Source: SYFI01 sp046095485 (lineage in GTDB: Bacteria; Actinomycetota; Thermoleophilia; Miltoncostaeales; Miltoncostaeaceae). Taken from it: 64,000 bases of DNA. Below the pieces are notes generated by a model, which worked only from the letters and a program-made list of their open reading frames with translations, ran no database searches and was not told the origin of the DNA. Within the stretch, counting starts at the first letter, position 1, and the number at the start of each line of letters is the position of its first letter. This document shows positions 23,336-31,555 of this stretch, one piece after another. The position numbers and the translations under genes are program-made. The stretch is from the NCBI GenBank assembly GCA_046095485.1, contig JBJTJN010000059.1, positions 1 to 64,000 of the forward strand. The letters are read 5' to 3'.

Positions 23336-24522
23336 GCGGTGGCACCCACGTGGTCGTGGCTGCCCACCCCGGCGCACCAGGCCTCGTAATCGCGCAGCTG
23401 CAGGTCGGCGTTGGGACCGCACGACGGGCAGTCGGGGTCGCGCCGCACCTTGAGCTCGGTGAAGGTCATGCCCAGGGCGTCGTAGATGAGCAGGCGGCCC
23501 GAGAGGGTGTCGCCCATGCCGAGCAGCACCTTGATGGCCTCGGTGGCCTGGATGTTCCCCATCACTCCGCAGAGCACGCCCAGCACGCCGGCCTCGCCGC
23601 ACGAGGGCGCGAGGTCGGGCGGCGGCGGCTCGGGGACCAGGCACCGGTAGCACGGCCCCTCGTAGGGATTGAACACCGACGCGTGGCCCTCGAAGCGCAG
23701 GATGCTCGCGTGCACCAGCGGGGTGCGGGTCATGAGCGAGGCATCGGCCAGCAGGTAGCGCGTGGGGAAGTTGTCAGCGCCGTCCACCACCACGTCGTAC
23801 TGCTCGAGCAGGTCGAGCACGTTGTCGCGGTTCACGCGGAAGGGGTGAACGTTCACCTGCACCTCGGGGTTGAGCGCGCGGATGGCCTCGCGGGCGCTCT
23901 CGCCCTTGTTCATGCCGACGCGCTCGGTGGTGTGGATGATCTGCCGCTGCAGGTTGCTCTCATCCACCTCATCGTCGTCCACCAGGCCGATGGTGCCCAC
24001 GCCGGCCGCGGCCAGGTAGTAGGCGGCGGGCGACCCCAGGCCGCCGGCGCCGATGAGCAGGGCCTTGCTGTCGAGCAGCTTGAGCTGGCCCTCCTCCCCC
24101 ACCTCGGGGATCAGCACATGGCGCGAGTAGCGCGAGCGCTGCGCCGGGCTGAGGATGCGCGGCACCTCGACGGGGTAGTTGTTCTGCTTCCAGCGGGCGA
24201 ACCCGCCGGCGAGGTTGGTGACGTTGGAGTAGCCCATGTCGGCGAGCGTCTTGGCCGCGAGCAGCGAGCGCTGGCCGCTGGCGCACGAGATGAGCAGCTC
24301 CTGGTCGAGGTCGCCGGCCGCGCCCGCGACGCGGCTCTCGAGGAACCCGCGCGGGATGTGCACGGCACCGGGCAGGTGGCCCTGGTCCCACTCCGCGGTC
24401 TCGCGGACGTCGATGATGAGGGGACCGTCGCCGGCCTCCACCCGCGGGGCCACCTCGGAGGGCTCCACCTCGGGGATGACCTCGCGTGCCGTCGCGAGGA
24501 GGTCCTGGTAGCTCGGGGACAT
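23332..24522 (-). CDS. moeZ: Rhodanese-E1-like adenylyltransferase/sulfurtransferase (MoeZ type, reversed domain order)
   Basis: A 396-residue protein; ATG 24522 is chosen because upstream residues are low-complexity and basic. An N-terminal rhodanese domain (IDVRETAEWDQGHLPGA, active Cys80 in ISCASGQRS) is followed by an E1-like ThiF domain: nucleotide loop GAGGLGSP (158-165), DDDEVDESNLQRQ, then zinc cysteines CYRC (291-294) and CPSC (365-368), and Cys308 in SCGEAG. It adenylates the C-terminus of CysO and transfers sulfur to make the thiocarboxylate. In mycobacterial MoeZ the rhodanese domain is C-terminal; here it is N-terminal. First gene of the cysteine operon. Confidence 0.9.
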   Translation of the reverse strand: MSPSYQDLLATAREVIPEVEPSEVAPRVEAGDGPLIIDVRETAEWDQGHLPGAVHIPRGFLESRVAGAAGDLDQELLISCASGQRSLLAAKTLADMGYSNVTNLAGGFARWKQNNYPVEVPRILSPAQRSRYSRHVLIPEVGEEGQLKLLDSKALLIGAGGLGSPAAYYLAAAGVGTIGLVDDDEVDESNLQRQIIHTTERVGMNKGESAREAIRALNPEVQVNVHPFRVNRDNVLDLLEQYDVVVDGADNFPTRYLLADASLMTRTPLVHASILRFEGHASVFNPYEGPCYRCLVPEPPPPDLAPSCGEAGVLGVLCGVMGNIQATEAIKVLLGMGDTLSGRLLIYDALGMTFTELKVRRDPDCPSCGPNADLQLRDYEAWCAGVGSHDHVGATA

Positions 24523-24669
24523 GCGGTTATTCGCCTCGTTACTCGTTTCCCTGAAAAACCCAAGGCAATAGTAGCAATTAGCCCGAGAGGGTCGCCGAGG
24601 GCGTAACCTCGGAACCCCTGAGGGCCGCCGACCATACCGGGCGAATGGCCGCATGGAGGGGCGAACGGC
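24523..24669. promoter_or_regulatory. Divergent promoter region between moeZ and the 24670 gene
   Basis: This 147-bp gap holds the most A+T-rich patch nearby (about 24540-24585). On the plus strand TAACCT at 24604-24609 is a possible -10 for the 24670 gene with a leader of about 55 bases. I cannot place a confident minus-strand -10 for moeZ. Confidence 0.35.
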
Positions 24670-24999
24670 GTGTCTGAGACCATCCCGAAGAGCGAGTTCG
24701 TGAACCCCGACGCCCGGGTGCGCTGCACAACGCCCGAGTGCTGGGGCGACCTGGTGCTCTTCCCCACCGGCAACACCGACCAGGACGGCATCCCGGAGTT
24801 CGCCAACGCCACGCTGTGCCCGCTGTGCATGACGGGGTTCGAACTCGATCCCGACATCACCGATCGCGACCTCTTCCTGCGCGTGTCATGGATGCGCGCC
24901 AACCCCGGCGCGCCGCTGCCCGACGAGGTGCGACCCGAGGACATCGGCGGTGAGGGCGGCGCATCGGGCGGCGACGACGCGGGTGGGGGGCAGCCCTGA
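24670..24999 (+). CDS. Small four-cysteine (zinc-ribbon-like) protein
   Basis: A 109-residue protein starting at GTG 24670. Two cysteine pairs (RCTTPECWG and LCPLCMTG) about 28 residues apart suggest a small zinc ribbon. The N-terminal half is folded-looking and the C-terminal 25 residues are a Gly/Asp-rich disordered tail. There is no signal peptide. Its stop codon overlaps the probable CTG start of rarA (CTGA), so it is translationally coupled to a replication-repair gene. A role as RarA partner is possible but unsupported beyond coupling. Confidence 0.6.
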   Translation: MSETIPKSEFVNPDARVRCTTPECWGDLVLFPTGNTDQDGIPEFANATLCPLCMTGFELDPDITDRDLFLRVSWMRANPGAPLPDEVRPEDIGGEGGASGGDDAGGGQP

Positions 25000-26363
25000 G
25001 CAACGTTCCCGACCTGTTCGGTGACGCCGTGGAGCAGGCGCTCAGCGGAACGCGTCCCCTGGCCGCGCGCATGCGACCGGCGTCGCTCGACGAGGTGGCG
25101 GGCCACGCCGACCACCTGGGCGCCGAGGGATTCCTGCGCCGGGCGATCGCCGACGACGACGTCCCATCGCTCATCCTCTACGGACCACCCGGCACCGGCA
25201 AGACCACGCTCGCCCGGGTGGTGGCCACCAGCACGCGGGCTGAGTTCGAGGAGCTCTCGGCCGTGTCGGCGGGTCTCGCCGACGTGCGGGCCGTCATGCA
25301 GCGCGCACGCGACCGGCTGGCGGCGGGCACGCGCACCGTGCTGTTCATCGACGAGATCCACCGCTTCACCAAGAGCCAGCAGGACGCCCTGCTGCCGGCG
25401 GTGGAGGACGGCCTCGTGGTGCTCATCGGCGCCACCACAGAGAACCCCTATTACGAGGTGAACGCCGCGCTGGTGTCGCGGATGCGCGTGCTGCAGCTGG
25501 AGTCGCTGGCGCCCGAGGACATCCTCGCCCTGGTGGAGCGCGCGATATCGGACGACCGCGGACTGGCCGGCACGGTCACGGTCGACCGGGAGGCGCGCGA
25601 GGTGATCGTGCGCATGTCGGGGGGCGACGCCCGCTACGCGCTCAACCTGCTCGAGGCATCCGCCGGGCTGGCCGGCGACGGGCCCGTGACCTCCGCGGTG
25701 GTGGAGCGCGCCGCCGGCGGGCGGGCCGTGGTGTACGACAAGGACGGCGACCAGCACTACAACGTGATCTCGGCGTTCATCAAGTCGCTGCGCGGCAGTG
25801 ATCCGGACGCCGCGCTCTACTGGATGGCCGTCATGCTCGAGGGCGGCGAGGACCCGAAGTTCATCGCCCGCCGCATGATCGTGGCCGCCAGCGAGGACAT
25901 CGGCAACGCCGACCCGCGGGCGCTCGAGGTGGCCGTGGCGGCCGCGCGCGCGCTGGAGTTCGTGGGGCTGCCCGAGGCGCGCATCAACCTGGCGCAGGCG
26001 GCCACGTACCTGGCGCTGGCACCCAAGAGCGACGCCGCCTACCGGGGCATCGACGCGGCAATCGCGCAGGTGCAGGGCGAGGGCGCGCGGGTGCCCCCCA
26101 TCGCGCTTCGCGACGCCAGCTCCACCAACCGCCGCAACCTGGGCCACGGCGCCGGCTACGTGAACCCGCACGGCACGCCGGGGCGCGTCACCGGCGACTC
26201 GTGCATGCCCGAGGGCATGGAGGACGTGCGCTTCTACGAGCCCGGTGGGGTGGGCCCTGAGGGCGAGCTCGCGGCGCGGCTGGCGGCCCTGCGCGCCCGT
26301 GCGCGGGGCGCCGCCGGGTTTGACACCATGCCGCCGTCACCGGACCGGGAGGACGACGGGTGA
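24996..26363 (+). CDS. rarA: Replication-associated recombination protein A (RarA/MgsA)
   Basis: A AAA+ ATPase of 455 residues. Walker A is GPPGTGKTT, Walker B is FIDEIHRF, and GATTENPYYEVNAALVSR is the RarA-specific sensor stretch; the C-terminal tetramerisation domain contains KSLRGSDPDAALYW and IVAASEDIGNADPRA. RarA acts at stalled forks with SSB and the clamp. CTG 24996 is preferred over GTG 25029 because it restores the N-terminus LSNVPDLFGDAVEQ, with a DLF motif as in family members, and it overlaps the upstream stop (CTGA). The next gene starts inside its stop codon (GTGA). Confidence 0.93.
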   Translation: MSNVPDLFGDAVEQALSGTRPLAARMRPASLDEVAGHADHLGAEGFLRRAIADDDVPSLILYGPPGTGKTTLARVVATSTRAEFEELSAVSAGLADVRAVMQRARDRLAAGTRTVLFIDEIHRFTKSQQDALLPAVEDGLVVLIGATTENPYYEVNAALVSRMRVLQLESLAPEDILALVERAISDDRGLAGTVTVDREAREVIVRMSGGDARYALNLLEASAGLAGDGPVTSAVVERAAGGRAVVYDKDGDQHYNVISAFIKSLRGSDPDAALYWMAVMLEGGEDPKFIARRMIVAASEDIGNADPRALEVAVAAARALEFVGLPEARINLAQAATYLALAPKSDAAYRGIDAAIAQVQGEGARVPPIALRDASSTNRRNLGHGAGYVNPHGTPGRVTGDSCMPEGMEDVRFYEPGGVGPEGELAARLAALRARARGAAGFDTMPPSPDREDDG

Positions 26364-27028
26364 GCATCGAGGTGCAGGTGGGGCCGATGTCGGCGGGCGA
26401 GTTCCGCCGGCTGTTCCGCTACGCGGAGGCCGAGTCGTCGGGCGAGCGCGTGCAGGGCAAGGCTGAGGACCCCCTGCGCACGGTGGCCGAGATCATCGTC
26501 CGGTACGGCGGAACGGCGCAGGGCGAGGAGGTCTTCCGGGTGTCGCTGCCCGACGACGCCGATGACGAGATCTTCGCCATCCGCGCGTCGCTCATCCGCG
26601 AGGGGGTATCCCACCGGCTCGAGCAGCAGCTGGACGGCGGGCTCACCGAGGAGGTCTCGTGGCACACGCACGGCGACCACGACCACGAGCGCGCGGTGGT
26701 GCGCACGCGGCGCGGCGACGTGGCCCTGCTGGCGGCCGCCTGGGCCGAGATGGCCGTGACGTGCCCCGACATGGAGATCCGCGATCGCCTCAACGACTAC
26801 TTCTACGTCGACGCCACGGGTCACCACATGACGGAGATCCCGCTCGACGCGGACGAGGGGATCCCCGACGACGACCGCGAGGTGGGCGGCGTTCCGCTGC
26901 TGCTGGGCGACGAGTGGGCGCTGGTGGCCCGCTACCACGGCGACCTGGAGCTGCGCGACCGCCTGAACGACCTCTTCGCGGGTCGCCGCGAGCTGGGCGT
27001 GCCGGGCGAGCCCGACGAGCTCGGATAG
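26360..27028 (+). CDS. Protein of unknown function coupled to rarA
   Basis: A 222-residue soluble acidic protein starting at GTG 26360 within the rarA stop codon. Two segments resemble each other: EIRDRLNDYFYVD and ELRDRLNDLFAGR, each preceded by an acidic strand, suggesting an internal duplication in the C-terminal half. A THGDHDHERAVV segment near residue 103 is His/Asp-rich and might bind metal. No known domain is recognised. Its position between rarA and the ThyX-like gene, with overlap on one side and a four-base gap on the other, puts it in a nucleotide/DNA-maintenance transcript. Confidence 0.6.
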   Translation: MSIEVQVGPMSAGEFRRLFRYAEAESSGERVQGKAEDPLRTVAEIIVRYGGTAQGEEVFRVSLPDDADDEIFAIRASLIREGVSHRLEQQLDGGLTEEVSWHTHGDHDHERAVVRTRRGDVALLAAAWAEMAVTCPDMEIRDRLNDYFYVDATGHHMTEIPLDADEGIPDDDREVGGVPLLLGDEWALVARYHGDLELRDRLNDLFAGRRELGVPGEPDELG

Positions 27029-27032
27029 CGCC

Positions 27033-28832
27033 ATGGCCCCGGGCGGCGACCTCAGCGCGGACGAGCGCGCGCGCGTCGCGCCCTATGTGACCGACCCCGA
27101 GGGCCCGGTGTTCGCGCTGCGCGGCCTGCCCGAGGCCGTGAAGGGCGCGCTGTTCGCCCGCTACTCGCGAAGCCCCAACTCGGTGCGGCGAATCCTGCTG
27201 GAGGAGTTCCTGCCCGATTCCGCGGGAGCCCCTCCCGGAAGCACGGAGAGCGTGACTGGCACCGGAACGGTGCACGTGACTGGCACCGGCACGGTGCCTG
27301 TCACGGGGGTTCCGCCAGAGGCCCCCTCCGACGTAGGCACCGACCGCGCCCGGGACTTCTTCCAGCGCGTGCTTGCCGACTACGGCGACGACTCCGTGGC
27401 GCAGCTCGGCGGCGCCCACGTGGCGATGGAGGGCGTGAGCAACGTGCTCACCAAGGTGATCGAGTGGGGACGCCTGGCGTCGTACCTGGAGCAGTCCACC
27501 CGCTACGTGCCCTACACCGACCAGGTGGACGGCCGCTGGAAGTACGTGCGCCCGCCCGGCATCTCAGCCCATCCCGAGTTGCTGGCCCGCTACGAGGCCG
27601 TGCTCGACGACGCCTTCGCCACCTACTCGCGGCTGTTCGAGGCCGTGCTCGATCACCTGGTGGCCGAAGACGACTCGGGCGAGGACGACGCCGCGGCCCG
27701 CCGGGCGTTGCGCGCCCGCGCGCTCGATGCCGTGCGCGGCCTGCTGCCCGCGGCCACCACCGCGAACCTGGGCGTGTACGCGTCGGGGCAGGCGTGGGAG
27801 CAGCTGATCATCCGCCTGCGCGCGCACCCGCTGGCCGAGGCGCGCGAGGCCGGCGACCTGGTGCTCACCGCGCTGCGCGAGGTGATCCCCGACTTCCTCA
27901 CCCGGGTGGACCGCCCGGACCGCGGGGAGCGCACGGGCGCGTACCGCCGGGCCACCGAGCAGCGCGCGGCGGCGATGTGGGAGGAGCTGGCCGCAGGCGC
28001 AGAGAGCGTGACTGGCACCGGAACGGTGCCTGTCACGGGGGTTGGGGCCACGGGAACCCCGGTGACAGTCACCGTTCCGGTGACAGTCACCCCCTCGGGT
28101 GCTCCGTCCGCCACCCCTGGCGCCCCGTCCGCGGCAGCTGCGGTTCGGCTGGTCGACCATGAACCCGATGGGGAGCGGCGCGTGCTTGCCCATGCGCTGT
28201 GGCCGGAGTCCGGGTGCACGATCGATGAGGTGCGCGCCCGGGTGGACACGCTCGACGGCTCCGCGGTGCGCAGCGCGCTGGCGCAGTGGGCCGCGGGGCG
28301 CGCCGATCGTCGCGAGCGGCCCGGGCGCGCGCTCGAGGCCACCTCGTACCTGTTCGAGGTCACGTGCGACTACGGCGCCTACCGCGACCTGCAGCGCCAT
28401 CGCATCCTCACGCTCGAGGCCCAGCCGCTCGGCGCCGACCTCGGGTGGGAACCGTCGCCCGACGTGCAGGCCGCAGGGCTGGCCGACGAGTTCGCGCGGG
28501 TGAACGAGGCCTCGGCCGATCTGTGGCGCGAGGTGCTCGCCGTGGTGCCGGAGGAGGCGCCCTACGCGGTGACCATGGCGCACCGCCTGCGCTTCGCCAT
28601 GCGCATGAACGCCCGCGAGGCCATGCACCTGATCGAGCTGCGCAGCCAGCCCCAGGGCCACGCGGCCTACCGGCGCGTTGCGCAGGACATGCTCGTGGCC
28701 ATCCGCGACGACGCCGGGCAGCCGGGCATCGCCGATCTCATGGGCTTCACCGACATGTCGGGCGAGGGCGGTCGGCTGGCGCAGGAGCGGCGCACGGAGG
28801 CCCGGCGCACCGCTGATACCGTGGATTCCTGA
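27033..28832 (+). CDS. Tandem ThyX-like protein with in-frame palindromic repeat insertions
   Basis: A 599-residue protein made of two ThyX-like (flavin-dependent thymidylate synthase) domains, about residues 20-320 and 370-590. Domain 1 has WGRLASYLEQSTRY (145-158), which aligns with the ThyX signature RHRxxSxNExSxRY but lacks the leading RH; domain 2 has RHRILTLEAQP (455-465), which keeps RHR but lacks the ExSxRY half. Both retain the late helix pattern (AWEQLIIRLR..., EAMHLIELRSQPQGHAAYR). Two stretches rich in VTGTGTVPVTG (about residues 73-92 and 325-353) are encoded by palindromic DNA repeats. Whether it makes dTMP is uncertain. It overlaps the DUF1385 start (TGATG). Confidence 0.75.
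   Translation: MAPGGDLSADERARVAPYVTDPEGPVFALRGLPEAVKGALFARYSRSPNSVRRILLEEFLPDSAGAPPGSTESVTGTGTVHVTGTGTVPVTGVPPEAPSDVGTDRARDFFQRVLADYGDDSVAQLGGAHVAMEGVSNVLTKVIEWGRLASYLEQSTRYVPYTDQVDGRWKYVRPPGISAHPELLARYEAVLDDAFATYSRLFEAVLDHLVAEDDSGEDDAAARRALRARALDAVRGLLPAATTANLGVYASGQAWEQLIIRLRAHPLAEAREAGDLVLTALREVIPDFLTRVDRPDRGERTGAYRRATEQRAAAMWEELAAGAESVTGTGTVPVTGVGATGTPVTVTVPVTVTPSGAPSATPGAPSAAAAVRLVDHEPDGERRVLAHALWPESGCTIDEVRARVDTLDGSAVRSALAQWAAGRADRRERPGRALEATSYLFEVTCDYGAYRDLQRHRILTLEAQPLGADLGWEPSPDVQAAGLADEFARVNEASADLWREVLAVVPEEAPYAVTMAHRLRFAMRMNAREAMHLIELRSQPQGHAAYRRVAQDMLVAIRDDAGQPGIADLMGFTDMSGEGGRLAQERRTEARRTADTVDS
27252..27304 (+). repeat. Intragenic palindromic repeat, copy A
   Basis: Two tandem hairpin units. 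The second (27276-27304) pairs GTGACTGGCACCG with CGGTGCCTGTCAC around a GCA loop, with one T-T mismatch. In frame it encodes VTGTGTVHVTGTGTVPVTG inside ThyX-like domain 1. Confidence 0.75.
28008..28096 (+). repeat. Intragenic palindromic repeat, copy B
   Basis: A hairpin at 28008-28036 (GTGACTGGCACCG / CGGTGCCTGTCAC, loop GAA) is followed after about 20 bases by an inverted partner containing GGTGACAGTCACC twice. The whole is a large inverted repeat with self-complementary arms. It encodes the Val/Thr/Pro-rich linker between the two ThyX-like domains, in the same reading frame as copy A. Confidence 0.75.
28817..28822 (+). promoter_or_regulatory. Possible internal -10 element TACCGT of the DUF1385 gene
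   Basis: TACCGT ends nine bases before ATG 28832, inside the end of the ThyX-like gene. It may give DUF1385 its own leaderless transcript, but the TGATG overlap also allows coupled translation. Confidence 0.3.
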
Positions 28833-29659
28833 TGGCTGCCGACTCCTCACCAATGCGCCTGGGAGGCATGGCGCTGGCCAATGGCCTCATGGTGCACGGG
28901 CCAAGCCAGTGGGCGGCGGCCGTGGTGGACGACGAGGGCCGCACCCTGGTGGCGTCGGGTCCGCGGCCGCGGCTGTCGGTGGGCCCCCTCGGGCGCATCC
29001 CCCTCGCCCGCGGCGTGGTGCGCATGGCGGAGATGCTCATGGTGGTGCCGGCCGTGCGCACGGGCATGCCCGAGGCGCGCCTGGCGATGGAGGACGCCCC
29101 CATGGCGCCGGTGATGGCCGGGTCGATGGCCGCCACCGCGGCGTCGCGCAGGCTGATCCGGTCGGGCCTGGCCCAGGAGGCCGCGGCCGCCGTGCTGGGC
29201 CTGGCGCCGTCGCTTCTCATGATGCGGGTGTCCGACGCATCGGCGTGGCACGCGGTGGAGCACAAGAGCATCGCGGCGTATGAGCGCGGTGGCGAGGCGG
29301 GCATTGCCGACAACGCCGCCGAGCCCAAGGAGCACATGCGGTGCGGCAGCAACCTGGTGCTGCCGCTGGTGATCGCCACCGCAGCGGGCAACCTGCTGGC
29401 ACGCCGGCTGCCATCGCGCCGCACCCGCCTGCTGGGCCGCGCCGTGGCCATGGCGGCCGGCATCGGCGCCGCGGTGGAGGCCTTCGCGTTCGCCGAGCGC
29501 AACCCTCGCCACCCGGTATCGCGCGCGGTGCACTGGAGCGGTCATGCGATTCAGGCCGGGTTCGTCACCCGCGAGCCCGACGAGCAGCAGCTGGCGGTGG
29601 GACGGGCGGCGATGGAGGAGATCCTGCGCGCCGAGAGGGCCGTGGGGGCCGGGGCATGA
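28832..29659 (+). CDS. DUF1385 (YqhQ-like) membrane protein
   Basis: A 275-residue protein with DUF1385 hallmarks: RLGGMALANGLMVHGP at the start (family GGQAVMEGVMMRGP), then WHAVEHKSIAAYERGGEAGIADNAAEPKEHMRCGSN, the family's HxxEHKxIxxYE...H.RCGT core. Three or four hydrophobic stretches (near residues 60-75, 110-125, 175-195, 205-220) suggest membrane insertion. Metal binding by the His/Glu/Cys core is plausible, but the function is unknown. It overlaps the ThyX-like stop (TGATG) and the YcnI start (ATGA). The first motif is degenerate relative to the family (no Glu of MEG). Confidence 0.8.
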   Translation: MAADSSPMRLGGMALANGLMVHGPSQWAAAVVDDEGRTLVASGPRPRLSVGPLGRIPLARGVVRMAEMLMVVPAVRTGMPEARLAMEDAPMAPVMAGSMAATAASRRLIRSGLAQEAAAAVLGLAPSLLMMRVSDASAWHAVEHKSIAAYERGGEAGIADNAAEPKEHMRCGSNLVLPLVIATAAGNLLARRLPSRRTRLLGRAVAMAAGIGAAVEAFAFAERNPRHPVSRAVHWSGHAIQAGFVTREPDEQQLAVGRAAMEEILRAERAVGAGA

Positions 29660-30432
29660 CCACCACCCGCACAGGACCGCGCGCCATGCAGAGTGCTGCC
29701 GATCACGTCTGCATGGCGCAGCACCCCTGCCCGGCGCATCGGTCCGTGGGCCGCAGCGCGCGGCGCCCGCGCCCGGGGCGCCGGTCGGTCAGCCGCATCG
29801 CCGCGACCCTTGCAGCAGGCGCGGCGCTGGTGGGCGCGGGCGCGGCGCACGCACACATCAGCGTGCACCCCGACACCGCGGTGCTGCGGGAGTCGACCGA
29901 GTTCACGATCCGGGTGCCCGCCGAGGGCGGGCTCACCACCAACCGGGTGCGCGTGATGTTCCCCCCGCAGGTAACCGTGTACGCCGTTGCAGACGCCCCG
30001 GGCTGGACCACGCGAATCCTCCGCAGTCGCGACGGCCGCCTGCGCGCCGCGGAGTGGACCGGCGGGCTCATCCCGCCCGACCAGTACGCATCGTTCACGG
30101 TGCTGGGAACGCCCTTCGAGGAGGGCACGAGTGTGTGGAAGTCGGAGCAGGGACTCACCAACGGGCAGGTGAAGGCCTGGGCCGGCCCGCCTGAGGTCGA
30201 CGGCCAGGAGGCACCCGAGACCGGCCCCGGCAAGCCCGGGCCCGCCGCGGCCGTGGTGATCTCGGCCGAGCCCGCCGCGGTGGCCGGGGGTGGTGGCGAC
30301 ACCGGCACGCTGTGGGCGGCCATCATCGGCATCGCCCTCGGCGCACTGGCGCTGGTGGGCGTGGGGATGGTGTGGGCATCACGCCCGGCCACGCTGCCGC
30401 CCGACGGCCCCGACGACGCCCCGGGGCGATGA
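29656..30432 (+). CDS. YcnI-like (DUF1775) copper-binding membrane-anchored protein
   Basis: A 258-residue exported protein. After a long basic N-terminus a signal peptide ends AHA; the mature protein starts HISVHPD, the N-terminal His of the YcnI copper site. The beta-sandwich domain continues with STEFTIRVP, TNRVRVMFP and AEWTGGLIPPDQYASFTV, as in DUF1775. A Gly-rich linker leads to a single C-terminal membrane helix (TLWAAIIGIALGALALVGVGMVW), so the domain faces outward. The ATGA overlap with DUF1385 decides ATG 29656, although an internal ATG (29710) would give a more usual signal-peptide length. It complements the CopC-CopD fusion at 13939. Confidence 0.88.
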   Translation: MTTTRTGPRAMQSAADHVCMAQHPCPAHRSVGRSARRPRPGRRSVSRIAATLAAGAALVGAGAAHAHISVHPDTAVLRESTEFTIRVPAEGGLTTNRVRVMFPPQVTVYAVADAPGWTTRILRSRDGRLRAAEWTGGLIPPDQYASFTVLGTPFEEGTSVWKSEQGLTNGQVKAWAGPPEVDGQEAPETGPGKPGPAAAVVISAEPAAVAGGGGDTGTLWAAIIGIALGALALVGVGMVWASRPATLPPDGPDDAPGR

Positions 30433-31535
30433 CCAGCACCGCACGCCGCACGCGCCTTGCGCCGAGCACGTTCCAGCTGCCGGTGGATCGCATGCGCGAC
30501 GGCTACTACAGCGACGCCTACTTCACGTTCACGCGCGACGTGCTCGAGGGCGACGATCACCACCCGCGCGTGCTGATGCAGGTGTTCCAGCGCGAGCAGG
30601 CCGTGCTCGGCGGCGTGGACGAGGCACTGGCGATCCTCGCGCTGTGCTCGGGGCGCCGCGTGGGGGATGACTGGGTGGACGGCCATGCGGACATCACGGC
30701 CATGGCGCTGCACGACGGCGATGAGATCGCCCCCTGGGAGACCGTGCTGTCGATCGAGGGCGACTACTCGCTGTTCGCCCACCTCGAGACCCTCATACTG
30801 GGCGCGCTCGGTCGCCGCACCCTGATCAGCCGCAACGTGCGCGCCGTGGTGGAGGCCGCGCGCGGCAAGCCGATCCTGTACTTCCCCGCGCGCTTCGACC
30901 ACTGGCAGGTGCAGACCGGCGACGGCTGGGCCGCGCACGTGGCCGGCGCGATCGGCGTGAGCACCGACGCCCAGGCGTCATGGTGGGGCGGGCGCGGCAT
31001 GGGCACCGTGCCCCACGGGCTCATCGCCGCCTACGGCGGTGACACCGTGCTGGCCGCCCGCAAGTTCGCCGAGCGCTTCGCCGGCGAGCTCAACGTGATC
31101 GTGCTCGTGGACTTCGAGAACGACTCCGTGCGCACGGCGCTGGAGGTGGCCGACGCCCTGGGGGACGACCTCTGGGGGGTGAGGCTGGACACCTCGAGCA
31201 CCATGGTGGACCGCAGCCTCTGGCAGGAGATGGGCCGGTTCGACCCCACGGGCGTGGGCCCGGAGCTCGTGCTGAAGGTGCGCGAGGCCCTCGATCACGC
31301 GGGGCACGGCAAGGTGCGCATCGTGGCCTCGGGTGGGTTCGACGCCGAGAAGATCGACGCCTTCGAGCGGGCCGGCGTGCCCGTGGACGCCTACGGGGTG
31401 GGATCGAGCCTGCTGCTGGGCAGCAACGACTTCACGGCCGACGTGGTGCGGGTGGACGGCCGCCCGTGCGCCAAGGTGGGCCGCGCCGAGACGCCCAACC
31501 CGCGGCTCGACCCCGTGGATTTGTCGGTCCGCTGA
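30429..31535 (+). CDS. Nicotinate phosphoribosyltransferase
   Basis: A 368-residue enzyme of the nicotinate PRTase family (short form). RDGYYSDAYFTFTR near the N-terminus, ALGRRTLISRNVRAVVEAARGKPILYFPARFDHW and the barrel motifs VDFENDS, GVRLDTSS and IVASGGFDAEKI place it with the PncB/quinolinate-PRTase fold. It makes nicotinate mononucleotide from nicotinate and PRPP in NAD salvage. ATG 30429 overlaps the YcnI stop. The short length (no C-terminal zinc domain) fits actinobacterial members. I leave the gene symbol blank because several paralog groups exist. Confidence 0.88.
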   Translation: MTSTARRTRLAPSTFQLPVDRMRDGYYSDAYFTFTRDVLEGDDHHPRVLMQVFQREQAVLGGVDEALAILALCSGRRVGDDWVDGHADITAMALHDGDEIAPWETVLSIEGDYSLFAHLETLILGALGRRTLISRNVRAVVEAARGKPILYFPARFDHWQVQTGDGWAAHVAGAIGVSTDAQASWWGGRGMGTVPHGLIAAYGGDTVLAARKFAERFAGELNVIVLVDFENDSVRTALEVADALGDDLWGVRLDTSSTMVDRSLWQEMGRFDPTGVGPELVLKVREALDHAGHGKVRIVASGGFDAEKIDAFERAGVPVDAYGVGSSLLLGSNDFTADVVRVDGRPCAKVGRAETPNPRLDPVDLSVR

Positions 31536-31541
31536 CTCCAG

Positions 31542-31547
31542 TACCCT
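31542..31547 (+). promoter_or_regulatory. -10 element TACCCT of the epimerase gene
   Basis: TACCCT is followed eight bases later by ATG 31556. It starts six bases after the upstream stop codon. Confidence 0.45.
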
Positions 31548-31555
31548 CCGCGGGG

